48,998 nt of DNA from an uncultured Oscillospiraceae bacterium. Lineage in GTDB: Bacteria; Bacillota; Clostridia; Oscillospirales; Oscillospiraceae. Below are positions 7,553-15,341 of the stretch, piece after piece. Positions within the stretch are counted from its first letter, which is position 1; every line of letters starts with the position of its first letter. The stretch spans positions 1 to 48,998 of the forward strand of contig CAJUEG010000009.1 of assembly GCA_910584835.1 (NCBI GenBank), read 5' to 3'. The translations under genes were made by a program, and so were the position numbers. The notes under the pieces were generated by a model that made no database searches, was not told where the DNA came from, and worked only from the letters and a program-made list of their open reading frames with translations.

Positions 7553-9298
7553 TCACACCACCCGCTTCTGGGCGTTGTAGAGCTGGGCGTACTCCCCGCC
7601 CTTTGCCAGCAGCTCGTCGTGGGTGCCCTCCTCCAGGATGTGGTTATCGTCCACCACGATGATGCGGTGGGCGGAGCGGATGGTGGACAGCCGGTGGGCG
7701 ATAATCAGGGTGGTGCGGCCCTTTGCCAGCTCGTCGAAGGCAGACTGGATGCGGGCCTCGGTGACCGAGTCCAGGGCGGAGGTGGCCTCGTCCAGGATCA
7801 GGATGGGCGGGTTTTTCAGGAAGATGCGGGCGATGGACACCCGCTGCTTCTGCCCGCCGGACAGCATCACCCCCCGCTCCCCCACGTAGGTCTGAAAGCC
7901 GTTGGGCATGGACATGATATCGTCGTAGATCTCCGCCCGCTTGGCCGCCTCAATGACCTCCGCCTCGGCGGCGTCCGGCCTGCCGTAGCGGATATTTTCC
8001 AAAATGGTCCCGGCAAAGAGGAACACGTCCTGCTGGACGATGCCGATGTTGTGGCGCAGGGACCGCTGGGTCACCTCCCGCACGTCCTGGCCGTCCACCA
8101 GGATGCGGCCCCCCGTCACGTCGTAGAACCGGGGGATGAGCTGGCACAGGGTGGATTTGCCGCCGCCGGAGGGACCCACCACCGCCACCGTCTCCCCCTG
8201 GGGGATGTGGATGGACACGTGGTCCAGCACCGCCGGGCCGTCGTCGTAGTGGAAGGACACGTCGTCCACCAGGATGTCGCCCTTCGCCTCCCCCATCTCC
8301 CGGGCGTCCGGGGCGTCCTGCACCGCGGGCTCCACCCGCATCAGCTCCACGAACCGCTTGAAGCCCGCCATGCCGTTGAGGAACTGCTCCACAAAGGCGG
8401 CCAGCTTGCGCACGGGGGTGAGGAAGGTGGAGATGTACAGGGTAAAGGCGACCAGGTCCACAAAGTCCATTTCCCCCCGCATGATGAAGAAGCCCCCCGC
8501 CGCCACGGTGAGCACATTCATGGCGGGCAGGGCAAACTCCAGCCCGCCGTGATAAATGGCCATGGCCTTGTAGTAGTCCCGCTTGGCCCCCTTGAACTGC
8601 TCGTTGGCGGCCTGGAACTTCTGGTCCTCCTGATCCTCGCTGGCGAAGGCTTTGGCGGTGCGCATACCGGAGATGGAGGATTCCAGCTGGCCGTTGATGC
8701 CCGCCATGGTCTGCTTCTGCCGCACGGAGGCCGCCATCATCCGCCTGCGCTGGATGATGGTGAACGCCACGAATATGGGCACCACGGCAAAGACGATGAG
8801 GGCCAGCTTCCACTGGATGGCGAGCATCATGCACAGCGCGCCGACGAGGGTGACGGCGGAGATGAACAGGTCCTCCGGGCCGTGGTGGGCAAGCTCGGTG
8901 ATCTCAAACAGGTCGCTGGTGGCCCGGCTCATGAGCTGGCCGGTGCGGTTCTTGTCGTAGAAGGAAAAGGACAGGTCCTGCATGTGGCCGAACAGGTCCC
9001 GGCGGATATCCGCCTCGATGCGCACCCCCATCATGTGCCCCCAGTAGGTGACGATGAAATACATCACAGAGCGCAGGGCGTAGGCCCCCAGGAGGATGGC
9101 CATCACGGCGAAAAAGGCGCCGTACAGGCTCTGGGGCAGCAGCTCGTTCAGCGCCCGCCGGGAGACGGCGGGAAAGGCCAGGTCCACCAGGGCGATGCCC
9201 AGGGCGCAGCACATATCCAGAATAAACAGCTTGAGGTGGGGCTTATAATAGGACAGGAAGATGGGGACATAGCCCCGCTGGAAGCGCTGGGAATGCAT
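7553..9298 (-). CDS. ABC exporter, fused permease and ATPase
   Basis: A 581-residue half-transporter of the MsbA/LmrA type. Six predicted membrane helices occupy about residues 1-310. The ATPase follows with Walker A GPSGGGKST (about 374-382), Q-loop region, signature LSGGQKQR (about 478-485), Walker B ILILDEATSALD (about 497-508) and H-loop IIAHRLSTI. It should act as a homo- or heterodimer exporting lipids, peptides or drugs; no partner half-transporter is adjacent, favouring a homodimer. AAAGGAG precedes the ATG. The upstream lipoprotein gene is on the same strand 56 bases away, so the promoter at 10768 may drive both. Confidence 0.93.
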   Translation of the reverse strand: MHSQRFQRGYVPIFLSYYKPHLKLFILDMCCALGIALVDLAFPAVSRRALNELLPQSLYGAFFAVMAILLGAYALRSVMYFIVTYWGHMMGVRIEADIRRDLFGHMQDLSFSFYDKNRTGQLMSRATSDLFEITELAHHGPEDLFISAVTLVGALCMMLAIQWKLALIVFAVVPIFVAFTIIQRRRMMAASVRQKQTMAGINGQLESSISGMRTAKAFASEDQEDQKFQAANEQFKGAKRDYYKAMAIYHGGLEFALPAMNVLTVAAGGFFIMRGEMDFVDLVAFTLYISTFLTPVRKLAAFVEQFLNGMAGFKRFVELMRVEPAVQDAPDAREMGEAKGDILVDDVSFHYDDGPAVLDHVSIHIPQGETVAVVGPSGGGKSTLCQLIPRFYDVTGGRILVDGQDVREVTQRSLRHNIGIVQQDVFLFAGTILENIRYGRPDAAEAEVIEAAKRAEIYDDIMSMPNGFQTYVGERGVMLSGGQKQRVSIARIFLKNPPILILDEATSALDSVTEARIQSAFDELAKGRTTLIIAHRLSTIRSAHRIIVVDDNHILEEGTHDELLAKGGEYAQLYNAQKRVV

Positions 9299-9332
9299 AG
9301 ACGTGATGCTCCTTTAATATTCAGGTTTCGCC

Positions 9333-9351
9333 CGCGGCCCCATGGGCCGCG
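9333..9351 (-). terminator. GC-rich hairpin between the protease and exporter genes
   Basis: A perfect 8-bp stem CGCGGCCC/GGGCCGCG with a 3-base loop lies 3 bases past the protease stop. No T-run follows on the minus strand, so it is more likely a weak attenuator or 3'-end stabiliser than a full terminator. Confidence 0.4.
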
Positions 9352-9354
9352 CCG

Positions 9355-10689
9355 TCAGCCGGTCAGCCGGGCGATGACGGCGCTGGGGTCAATCACCCTG
9401 ACGTGCTCGCCGGAGGGAGCCCGAACAATGTGCGTCGTGTCCTTGGCCAGCTTGATAAACTCGCTGGGGGTGATGTCCGGCTTGGCCTGGCAGCACAGGG
9501 CGTAAAAGCCCGCCAGCCAGGGCACCGCCCAGCTCATGCCGCCCTCGCACGCAAGCTCATAGTCCTGCGGCCCGGTGGTAGAGGCATAGGTCCTGGAGCC
9601 TATGGGGATGCCGACCATGTCAGGCCGGTAAAAGTCTCCGCCGTGAACCCAAGTCGGAGGGCCATAGGAAGAGGGGTCGTCCGGGTCGTCGAAATAACTG
9701 CGGCTCAGCCCAAGCAATTTAAACGGATAAAATTCTCCTGTCTCGACCGTCAGCACAAAAATACCCTGCTCATCCGCTTGCTGGATGGCGTTCTGCAGCG
9801 CCTCATACCCCAGATGTTCTCGCTTATAGCCCTTGGAAATGGAAATCACCCGGATTCTGCTCTCCGGAGGCAGATGCTCGTTCATCTCGCACACCCGGAG
9901 AATGCAGCCGGCCATAATAGACGCGTCAAAAATGTAGCCTTCATCGGAGTTATGGCCGAAGGTGGAGCCGATATAGTACAGATCGGCCTCCGGCGCCACC
10001 CCCACCGTCCTGCCCACTGCGATGCTGGCCACCGCGGGGCCGTGCAGCTTGGCGACAGGGTCGCTGCAGTGAATCAGCTCGTAGGTCTTGAGGTTTTGGG
10101 CGTACTCCTCGTGCCCGGTATACAGCCCCTGGTCAATGATGGCCACGCCCACCCCCTTGCCGGTGAAGCCCTGCCGGTGCAGGTCACGGATGGACAGGCC
10201 GGGGTTCTTGTTAAACTCCAGAATCTCCTCGGGGGAAAAGCCCTCCGGCAGAGGGTCGGGCCAGAGTGTGTCGGTGCTGAAGGACACCTCGTTCCAGTCC
10301 TCCACCACGCTGAGGTCCGCCTCCCGGGCGTCCATGCTGCGCAGATCGTAGCCCCAAATATCCTTCTTGACCATGCCGGCAAACTCCCAGTCCCGTGTGG
10401 CCGCGTCCATCTGTAAGGCCATGTGCGCCTTCCCATCGCCCAGGGAGTCCAGGTCGATGAGCTTTGTGACATAACGCGCCTCATTGGGGTCGTCATGGTC
10501 GCTGTAGTCCCAGGGTTCCTTGGATGTGGGCGGCTCGCTTTCGGCGGGGGCAGCACTGACGGCGGGCGGCTCGCTCTCGGCGGGGGCGCTGGCGGTGACA
10601 ACGGGCGGCTCCTCCCCCGCGGGGGCGCAGCCGGGCAGCGCCGAACACAGCAGGCTGACCGCCAGCAGGCAGGCGACGGCTTTTTTCAT
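9355..10689 (-). CDS. Subtilisin-like (S8) serine protease lipoprotein
   Basis: A 444-residue protein. The N-terminus is a lipoprotein signal (MKKAVACLLAVSLLCSALPGC) with the lipobox cysteine at 21. A Pro/Glu/Ser/Ala-rich spacer with two near-identical ESEPP units follows (about 30-55). The S8 triad is visible: Asp in AIIDQGLY (about 185), His in LHGPAVASIAVG (about 216) and Ser in GGMSWAVPWLAG (about 385). Two motifs are atypical: DQG for DTG, and GMSW where GTSM is usual. The catalytic residues themselves are kept, so activity is plausible but substrate choice may be unusual. The ATG at 10689 is preferred because AAAGGAG precedes it and the signal peptide starts there; the frame stays open upstream. 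Confidence 0.85.
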   Translation of the reverse strand: MKKAVACLLAVSLLCSALPGCAPAGEEPPVVTASAPAESEPPAVSAAPAESEPPTSKEPWDYSDHDDPNEARYVTKLIDLDSLGDGKAHMALQMDAATRDWEFAGMVKKDIWGYDLRSMDAREADLSVVEDWNEVSFSTDTLWPDPLPEGFSPEEILEFNKNPGLSIRDLHRQGFTGKGVGVAIIDQGLYTGHEEYAQNLKTYELIHCSDPVAKLHGPAVASIAVGRTVGVAPEADLYYIGSTFGHNSDEGYIFDASIMAGCILRVCEMNEHLPPESRIRVISISKGYKREHLGYEALQNAIQQADEQGIFVLTVETGEFYPFKLLGLSRSYFDDPDDPSSYGPPTWVHGGDFYRPDMVGIPIGSRTYASTTGPQDYELACEGGMSWAVPWLAGFYALCCQAKPDITPSEFIKLAKDTTHIVRAPSGEHVRVIDPSAVIARLTG

Positions 10690-10767
10690 ATCGTTCCGCT
10701 CCTTTCTTCCGCGCGGCGGCGGATGTGCCGCCTTTTTTGACAGATCGGGCAGGATTATTAAATAAAT

Positions 10768-10796
10768 AGTATATCGGAAAGATTCGCCCTTGTCAA
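10768..10796 (-). promoter_or_regulatory. Promoter of the S8 lipoprotein gene
   Basis: On the minus strand a perfect TTGACA (10791-10796) and TATACT (10768-10773) are 17 bp apart. The transcript would have a roughly 70-base leader. Confidence 0.82.
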
Positions 10797-10818
10797 TGCG
10801 GCCCGATGGGCTTATAAT
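10790..10818 (+). promoter_or_regulatory. Promoter of the AEC permease gene, overlapping the divergent one
   Basis: TTGTCA (10790-10795) and a perfect TATAAT (10813-10818) are 17 bp apart. Its -35 box lies on almost the same six bases as the minus-strand -35 box, so the two promoters stand back to back and RNA polymerase cannot occupy both at once. Confidence 0.78.
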
Positions 10819-10871
10819 ACGGTATTGCGCAGTTAAAATGAACATAGACCGCACAGAGAGGAAGACATACC

Positions 10872-11801
10872 ATGCTTGACGCGCTCCAGGTGGTGGGGGG
10901 CAGTGTGCTCACCCTGTTTTTGCTGATGTCGGTGGGCTTCGGCTTTGGCCGGGCGGGCCTTCTAACCGGGGACGCCCTGTCCCAGGTGTCACGGATTCTG
11001 CTGTACGTGGTGACGCCGTGCATCATGCTCACCTCCTTCGAGGTGGAGCGCACCCCCCACAGCCAGGGCCAGCTGCTCTCCGCGCTGGCGGTGATGGCGG
11101 GGGTGTATGTGCTGTATATGCTGCTGGCGCAGTTCCTCTTCCCCCGGGAGGGGGAGGAGCACCGGGGCATCCTCCGCTTTGCCGCGGTATACGGCAACAC
11201 CGGCTTCATGGGCCTGCCCCTGATCCAGTCCGCCCTGGGGGACGAGGCCATGATGATCGCGGTGGTGGGGCTGGCCATCTTCAATACCGCCACCTGGACC
11301 CACGGGCAGGCGCTCATCGGCGGGTGCGCCCGGCTGTCCCTGAAGCGGGTGGCGCTCAACCCCGGCGTGCTGGGCCTTGTGGGGGGGATGGCGCTGTTTT
11401 TCACCGGCTGGCGCCTGCCCGGCCCGGTGGACGACGCGGTGGGCTACCTGGGCAGCCTGAACACCCCCCTGGCCATGGTGGTCATCGGCGGCCAGATGGC
11501 CCAGGCCGACCTGCCCGCCGTCTTTTCCACCAAAAAGCTCTATCTGGTGTCCGCAGTCAAGCTGCTGGGCATCCCGCTGCTGACGGGGCTGGTGCTGCTG
11601 CCCTTCCAGATCGACCCCATGATCTACGTGGCGGCGGTGATCCTGGCCGGCTGCCCCACCGCCGGGGCCACCAGCCTCTTTGCTCAGAGCATGGGCAGGG
11701 ACGCCGACCTGGCCGCCCGGCAGGTCACGCTGTCCACCCTGCTGTGCCTGGCCACCCTGCCCCTGGCGGCGGTGCTGGCCCAGCTTTTCGCGGGGGGCTG
11801 A
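10872..11801 (+). CDS. AEC family permease (auxin efflux carrier type)
   Basis: A 309-residue integral membrane protein with about ten hydrophobic segments and the AEC family pattern: an N-terminal LLMSVGFGFGRAGLL, the mid-protein RFAAVYGNTGFMGLPLIQS, and the C-terminal PTAGATSLFAQSMGRDADLA. Bacterial members carry organic acids such as malate or amino-acid-like substrates; the substrate here is not determinable. GAGAGGAAG precedes the ATG. The AI-2E-family gene follows after 58 bases on the same strand. Confidence 0.92.
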   Translation: MLDALQVVGGSVLTLFLLMSVGFGFGRAGLLTGDALSQVSRILLYVVTPCIMLTSFEVERTPHSQGQLLSALAVMAGVYVLYMLLAQFLFPREGEEHRGILRFAAVYGNTGFMGLPLIQSALGDEAMMIAVVGLAIFNTATWTHGQALIGGCARLSLKRVALNPGVLGLVGGMALFFTGWRLPGPVDDAVGYLGSLNTPLAMVVIGGQMAQADLPAVFSTKKLYLVSAVKLLGIPLLTGLVLLPFQIDPMIYVAAVILAGCPTAGATSLFAQSMGRDADLAARQVTLSTLLCLATLPLAAVLAQLFAGG

Positions 11802-11859
11802 ACCGCAGGAGCCTGTACCTTTCCGCTGTTGACACGCCTTCGAAAAGGAGGAAACACCC

Positions 11860-13038
11860 ATGGAATATTCGCCTCTCACCTGGAGGGAACGGGCGCAGCT
11901 CTGGCTGCGGCTGGGGCTGCGGGGGGCGCTGGCTCTGGGCGGGGCGGCGCTGTTCATCTTTGTGGGGCTGCCCCTGGCCTCCCTGCTCAGCCCCTTCCTG
12001 TTCGCCCTGGTGCTGGCCTGGCTGCTCAACCCGGCGGTGCGCTGGCTCCAGCGGAGGACCCGGTTCTCCCGCAAGACCATCTCCCTGGTGCTGGTGGTGC
12101 TGGTGTTTGCCATTGTGGGCGGTATCCTCTTCGGCCTGGGCTGGGTGGCTGTGGATCAGATCGTCTCCCTGTTCGACAACCGACAATCCCTGCTGGACGA
12201 GCTGCTGAACGGCCTGGTGGGGGTGGTCAACAGCGTGGGCGGCTGGCTGGAGGGGCTGGGAGACATTCTGCCCCAGGGGCTGGTCACCACCAGCGAGGAT
12301 TTGATGGATACCCTCATCAGCTGGGTGCGGGGGCTGGACTTCTCCGGCTGGGTCACCGAGATGGCGGGCCATGCCCCCTCCATGGCGGCCAATGTGTCCG
12401 GCTTCGCCGTGGCCCTGGTGGTGTTCATGATGGCCAGCTACTTCATCACCGGGGACTACCCCCGGCTGCGCTTTGAGCTCACCGACCGGGTGCCCGCCAT
12501 GACCCGGGATTTCTGCCGCTCGGTGAAGGACATTTTCATGAGCGCCTTCGGCGGCTATGTGAAGAGCCAGCTCATCCTGTCCGCCGGGGTGTTCGCCATC
12601 CTGTCCGCCGGGTTCTTCCTGATGGGCCAGCCCTACGGGCTGCTGCTGGCCTTCGGGCTGGCGGTGCTGGATTTTGTGCCCATCATCGGCTCGGGCACGG
12701 TGATGGTGCCCTGGGCGGTGGTGGACATGATCCTGGGCCAGTACGGCGAGGCCGCCGCCCTCATGGCGGTGTGGGGGGTCATCGCCCTGTTCCGGCAGTT
12801 TGCCGAGCCCAAGATTTTGGGCGACCAGACCGGGCTGTCCCCCATCCTGTCCCTGGTGGGTATCTACGTGGGGATGCGGGCCGGGGGCGTGCTGGGCATG
12901 GTGGTGGGGCCGCTGCTGCTGCTGGTGTGCATCAACCTGGCCAAGCTGGGCATCTTTCGCCCTGTGCTGGACGATGTGGCCCTGGCCGCGCAGGATATCA
13001 ACGCCATTCTGCGCTCGGGGCGGAAAAAGGAGGGGTAA
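11860..13038 (+). CDS. AI-2E family transporter (YtvI/PerM type)
   Basis: A 392-residue membrane protein with the AI-2E/PerM layout. A first hydrophobic block spans about 25-110. A soluble loop with ELLNGLVGVVNSVGGWLEG follows (about 115-165). The conserved C-terminal half contains KSQLILSAGVFAILS, LDFVPIIGSGTVMVPWAV (about 269-286) and the PKILGDQTGLSPILSLVGIY motif. The family ranges from autoinducer exporters to Na+/H+ antiporters, so the cargo is open. AAAAGGAGG precedes the ATG. Its stop codon lies within the following terminator. Confidence 0.9.
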   Translation: MEYSPLTWRERAQLWLRLGLRGALALGGAALFIFVGLPLASLLSPFLFALVLAWLLNPAVRWLQRRTRFSRKTISLVLVVLVFAIVGGILFGLGWVAVDQIVSLFDNRQSLLDELLNGLVGVVNSVGGWLEGLGDILPQGLVTTSEDLMDTLISWVRGLDFSGWVTEMAGHAPSMAANVSGFAVALVVFMMASYFITGDYPRLRFELTDRVPAMTRDFCRSVKDIFMSAFGGYVKSQLILSAGVFAILSAGFFLMGQPYGLLLAFGLAVLDFVPIIGSGTVMVPWAVVDMILGQYGEAAALMAVWGVIALFRQFAEPKILGDQTGLSPILSLVGIYVGMRAGGVLGMVVGPLLLLVCINLAKLGIFRPVLDDVALAAQDINAILRSGRKKEG

Positions 13039-13051
13039 CCCCCTCCTTTTT
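13024..13051 (+). terminator. Terminator overlapping the AI-2E-family stop codon
   Basis: A 12-bp perfect stem AAAAAGGAGGGG/CCCCTCCTTTTT (13024-13035 with 13040-13051) encloses the TAA stop in its loop. The left arm codes for the last residues and the right arm ends in a T-run. Confidence 0.88.
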
Positions 13052-13117
13052 GGACGCACCTTCCGGGGCCTGCTTCCTCCCGCGCGAAAGGAGCGGCCCT
13101 TCCCGCGCAAAGAGGGA

Positions 13118-13149
13118 TTTTCAGCGTCTTTTCAGCGTAAATTCAAAAT
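13118..13149 (+). promoter_or_regulatory. Direct-repeat operator upstream of htrA
   Basis: TTTTCAGCGT occurs at 13118 and again at 13129, and a weaker third copy AATTCAAAAT begins at 13140. The spacing is 11 bp each time, one helical turn, the usual arrangement for OmpR-class response regulators. It ends 23 bases before the htrA -35 box. In Bacillus, htrA is activated by CssR; an equivalent here is an inference. Confidence 0.6.
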
Positions 13150-13172
13150 CATTTCCCTCCTATGACACACTT

Positions 13173-13200
13173 TTGACATAATTGTGGGCTATTGTATTCT
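13173..13200 (+). promoter_or_regulatory. Promoter of htrA
   Basis: A perfect TTGACA (13173-13178) and TATTCT (13195-13200) are separated by 16 bp, in an A/T-rich stretch. The leader to the ATG is about 80 bases and ends with AAAGGAG. Confidence 0.8.
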
Positions 13201-13283
13201 CAACGGCACGGGAGAGCGGCCACAGTCAGCCGCCCCGGCCTTCCTAATATGACGAACCATGGTATTGGAAAGGAGAATCCTCC

Positions 13284-14687
13284 ATGAACGAGCAAAATGG
13301 ATTTGACAAAAACGGCGTGTACCACTTCAACTATTCCGCCCAGCCCTCCGACCCCTGGGAGCAGCCCCAGCAGTCCCCCGCCGCGCCCCCCCAGCCCCCC
13401 AAGAAGAAAAAGAGCGGCGCGGGCAAGGCGGTGGCCCTGGTACTGTGCTGCGCCCTGGCGGGCGGCGGCGCGGGGGTGGGCGGCGCGGCGGCCTACAACG
13501 CCATCACCAGCAGCCCCAAGCCGGAGACCACCATCTACCGCAACGAGGTGGACCCCACGGCGGTAACCGTGAAGCAGGCCGACGGCCTCACCCCCATGAG
13601 TTTAAGCGAAATCAGCGCCGCTTACACCGACTCCTGCGTGTGCATCTCGGTGACTGCGGTGACCCAGCAGGGCTGGTACCAGTATGAGAGCGCGGGGGCG
13701 GGCTCCGGATTCATCATCAGCGAGGACGGCTACATCGTCACCAACTACCACGTTATCGACGGGGCCACCTCCATCAAGGTCACGCTGAACAACGGCGACA
13801 CCTATGACGCCAAGCTGGTGGGCGGCGAGGAGCTCAACGATGTGGCGGTGCTGAAGATCGACGGCGTGTCCGGCCTGAAGCCGGTGGTGCTGGGCGACTC
13901 CGACGACCTGGTGGTGGGCGAGCAGGTGTGCACCATCGGCAACGCCCTGGGCACCCTGTCCTTCTCCCAGACCTCCGGCCACGTGTCCTCCACCGGGCGG
14001 TCCATCACCATGAGCGACGGCACCGTGATGACCAACATGATCCAGACCGACTGCACCATTAACTCCGGCAACTCCGGCGGCCCCCTGTTCGACAGCTACG
14101 GCCGGGTGGTGGGAATCACCTCCGCCAAGCTGTCCAACAACGGCGACTCCCGCAGCGCCTCCATTGAGGGCATCGGCTTCGCCATCCCCATCAACGACAT
14201 TGTGGGCATCGTCACCGATTTCATGGAGTACGGCTATGTCACCGGGCGGCCCTACATGGGCATTACCGTGGAGACGGTGGGCGAGACCGACCAGCGCCGC
14301 TTCGGCTTCCCCCAGGGCGCGGTGGTGACCAGCGTAGAGGAGGGCTCCTGCGCCCAGAAGGCGGGCCTCAGGCAGGGCGACGTGATCGTGAAAATGGACG
14401 ACACCGAGATCACTGATATGAACCAGATGGTGTCGGTAAAGAATCGGTACCGTGCGGGGCAGACCGCCCAGCTCACCGTGTACCGCATGGGGGAGACCCT
14501 TACCCTGACCATCACCTTTGACGAGCAGGAGAACAACACCCAGCAGGCCGGCAACCGGCCCGCGCCCCAGGACCCAGCCCCCCAGCAGACCAGCAGCGGG
14601 AACTATGGCGGGCAGTACCCCTACGGCGGGGACGGCGGCGATGAGGGCTTCAACAGCTTCCCCTGGAGCTACTTTTTCGGGTGGTAA
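13284..14687 (+). CDS. htrA: HtrA/DegP-like membrane-anchored serine protease
   Basis: A 467-residue protein: a cytoplasmic Pro/Gln-rich N-terminus, a KKKKSGAGK stop-transfer, one membrane helix (about 48-75), a trypsin-like domain and a PDZ domain (about 325-415). Catalytic residues are His156 (NYHVID), Asp186 (LNDVAVL) and Ser264 (NSGNSGGPL). The tail is Gln/Gly/Pro-rich and ends SYFFGW. The layout matches Gram-positive HtrA/YkdA proteases that degrade misfolded exported proteins. It has its own promoter and an upstream direct-repeat element consistent with cell-envelope stress control. Confidence 0.95.
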   Translation: MNEQNGFDKNGVYHFNYSAQPSDPWEQPQQSPAAPPQPPKKKKSGAGKAVALVLCCALAGGGAGVGGAAAYNAITSSPKPETTIYRNEVDPTAVTVKQADGLTPMSLSEISAAYTDSCVCISVTAVTQQGWYQYESAGAGSGFIISEDGYIVTNYHVIDGATSIKVTLNNGDTYDAKLVGGEELNDVAVLKIDGVSGLKPVVLGDSDDLVVGEQVCTIGNALGTLSFSQTSGHVSSTGRSITMSDGTVMTNMIQTDCTINSGNSGGPLFDSYGRVVGITSAKLSNNGDSRSASIEGIGFAIPINDIVGIVTDFMEYGYVTGRPYMGITVETVGETDQRRFGFPQGAVVTSVEEGSCAQKAGLRQGDVIVKMDDTEITDMNQMVSVKNRYRAGQTAQLTVYRMGETLTLTITFDEQENNTQQAGNRPAPQDPAPQQTSSGNYGGQYPYGGDGGDEGFNSFPWSYFFGW

Positions 14688-15016
14688 ACCACGAAGCGCG
14701 AGGATAGCCCCATAGGGGCGGATGGACCGCAGCGAGGGCAAAAGCCCAGGGCCCATGCAATGGGGCCGGGTTTTGCCCGAGAAGGAGGGAAGCCGCCCCG
14801 TAATGGGGCCAATCCGAGCGTGACACCACGAAGCGCGAGGATAGCCCCATAGGGGCGGATGGACCGCAGCGAGGGCAAAAGCCCAGGGCCCATGCAATGG
14901 GGCCGGGTTTTGCCCGAGAAGGAGGGAAGCCGCCCCGTAATGGGGCCAATCCGAGCGTGACACCACGAAGCGCGAGGATAGCCCCATAGGGGCGGATGGA
15001 CCGCAGCGAGGGCAAA
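14688..15016 (+). repeat. 137-bp tandem repeat, 2.4 copies
   Basis: Unit starts are at 14688, 14825 and 14962. The first two copies are identical over all 137 bases; the third keeps 55 bases and breaks off at GGGCAAA. Each full unit contains ACGAAGCGCGAGGATAG at its head, a hairpin core beginning GCAAAAGCCCAGGGCCC and closing GGGCCGGGTTTTGCCC, and CCAATCCGAGCGTGAC at its tail. It begins one base after the htrA stop. The head, core and tail motifs recur at other places in the window. Confidence 0.95.
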
Positions 15017-15042
15017 CTCACGCAAAACCCAGGCGTATAAAG

Positions 15043-15078
15043 GAGCGGCCCGCGGAGCAATCCGCAGGCCGCTCTTTT
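15043..15078 (+). terminator. Terminator after the tandem repeat (htrA transcript)
   Basis: An interrupted GC stem pairs GAGCGGCC-c-GCGGA with TCCGC-a-GGCCGCTC, and TTTT follows. It converges with the small gene on the minus strand. Confidence 0.78.
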
Positions 15079-15079
15079 G

Positions 15080-15196
15080 CTATGCGCTCAATTCCCTGAT
15101 CTCCCGCTCCGCCTCGCCCCGGGTGTCCGCGGAAAAGCAGAACGCGCCGTCCAGATAGACCTCCACATGGCCCCGCACAAATTCCATCTCGTACAT
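15080..15196 (-). CDS. 38-residue small protein, unknown function
   Basis: A short open frame starting MYEMEFVRGHVEVYLDG and ending EREIRELSA. AAAGGAG lies 8 bases before the ATG, and a TATACT-like -10 box lies at 15250-15255. The sequence reads as a beta-hairpin (FVRGHVEVYLDGAFCFSAD) followed by an acidic helix. I recall similar short proteins in clostridial genomes but do not know a function. The convergent hairpin at 15043 sits immediately past its stop, so it forms its own small unit. Confidence 0.65.
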   Translation of the reverse strand: MYEMEFVRGHVEVYLDGAFCFSADTRGEAEREIRELSA

Positions 15197-15341
15197 ATTG
15201 GACGCTCCTTTCAGCCGGAGGGGATTGCCCTCCTTTGTTTTCTGGGATCAGTATACTGAAAGAAAAGTCCTATAAACCGGCATATTTAAAAATGGGGCAG
15301 GCTCTATTCTGCGGTGGGGAACCTTTGGCCGGGCGCTCCTT

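Noticed and set aside
14688..15016. Tandem repeat as a CRISPR array
   Set aside because: The 137-bp units are contiguous with no unique spacers, and no cas gene is near.
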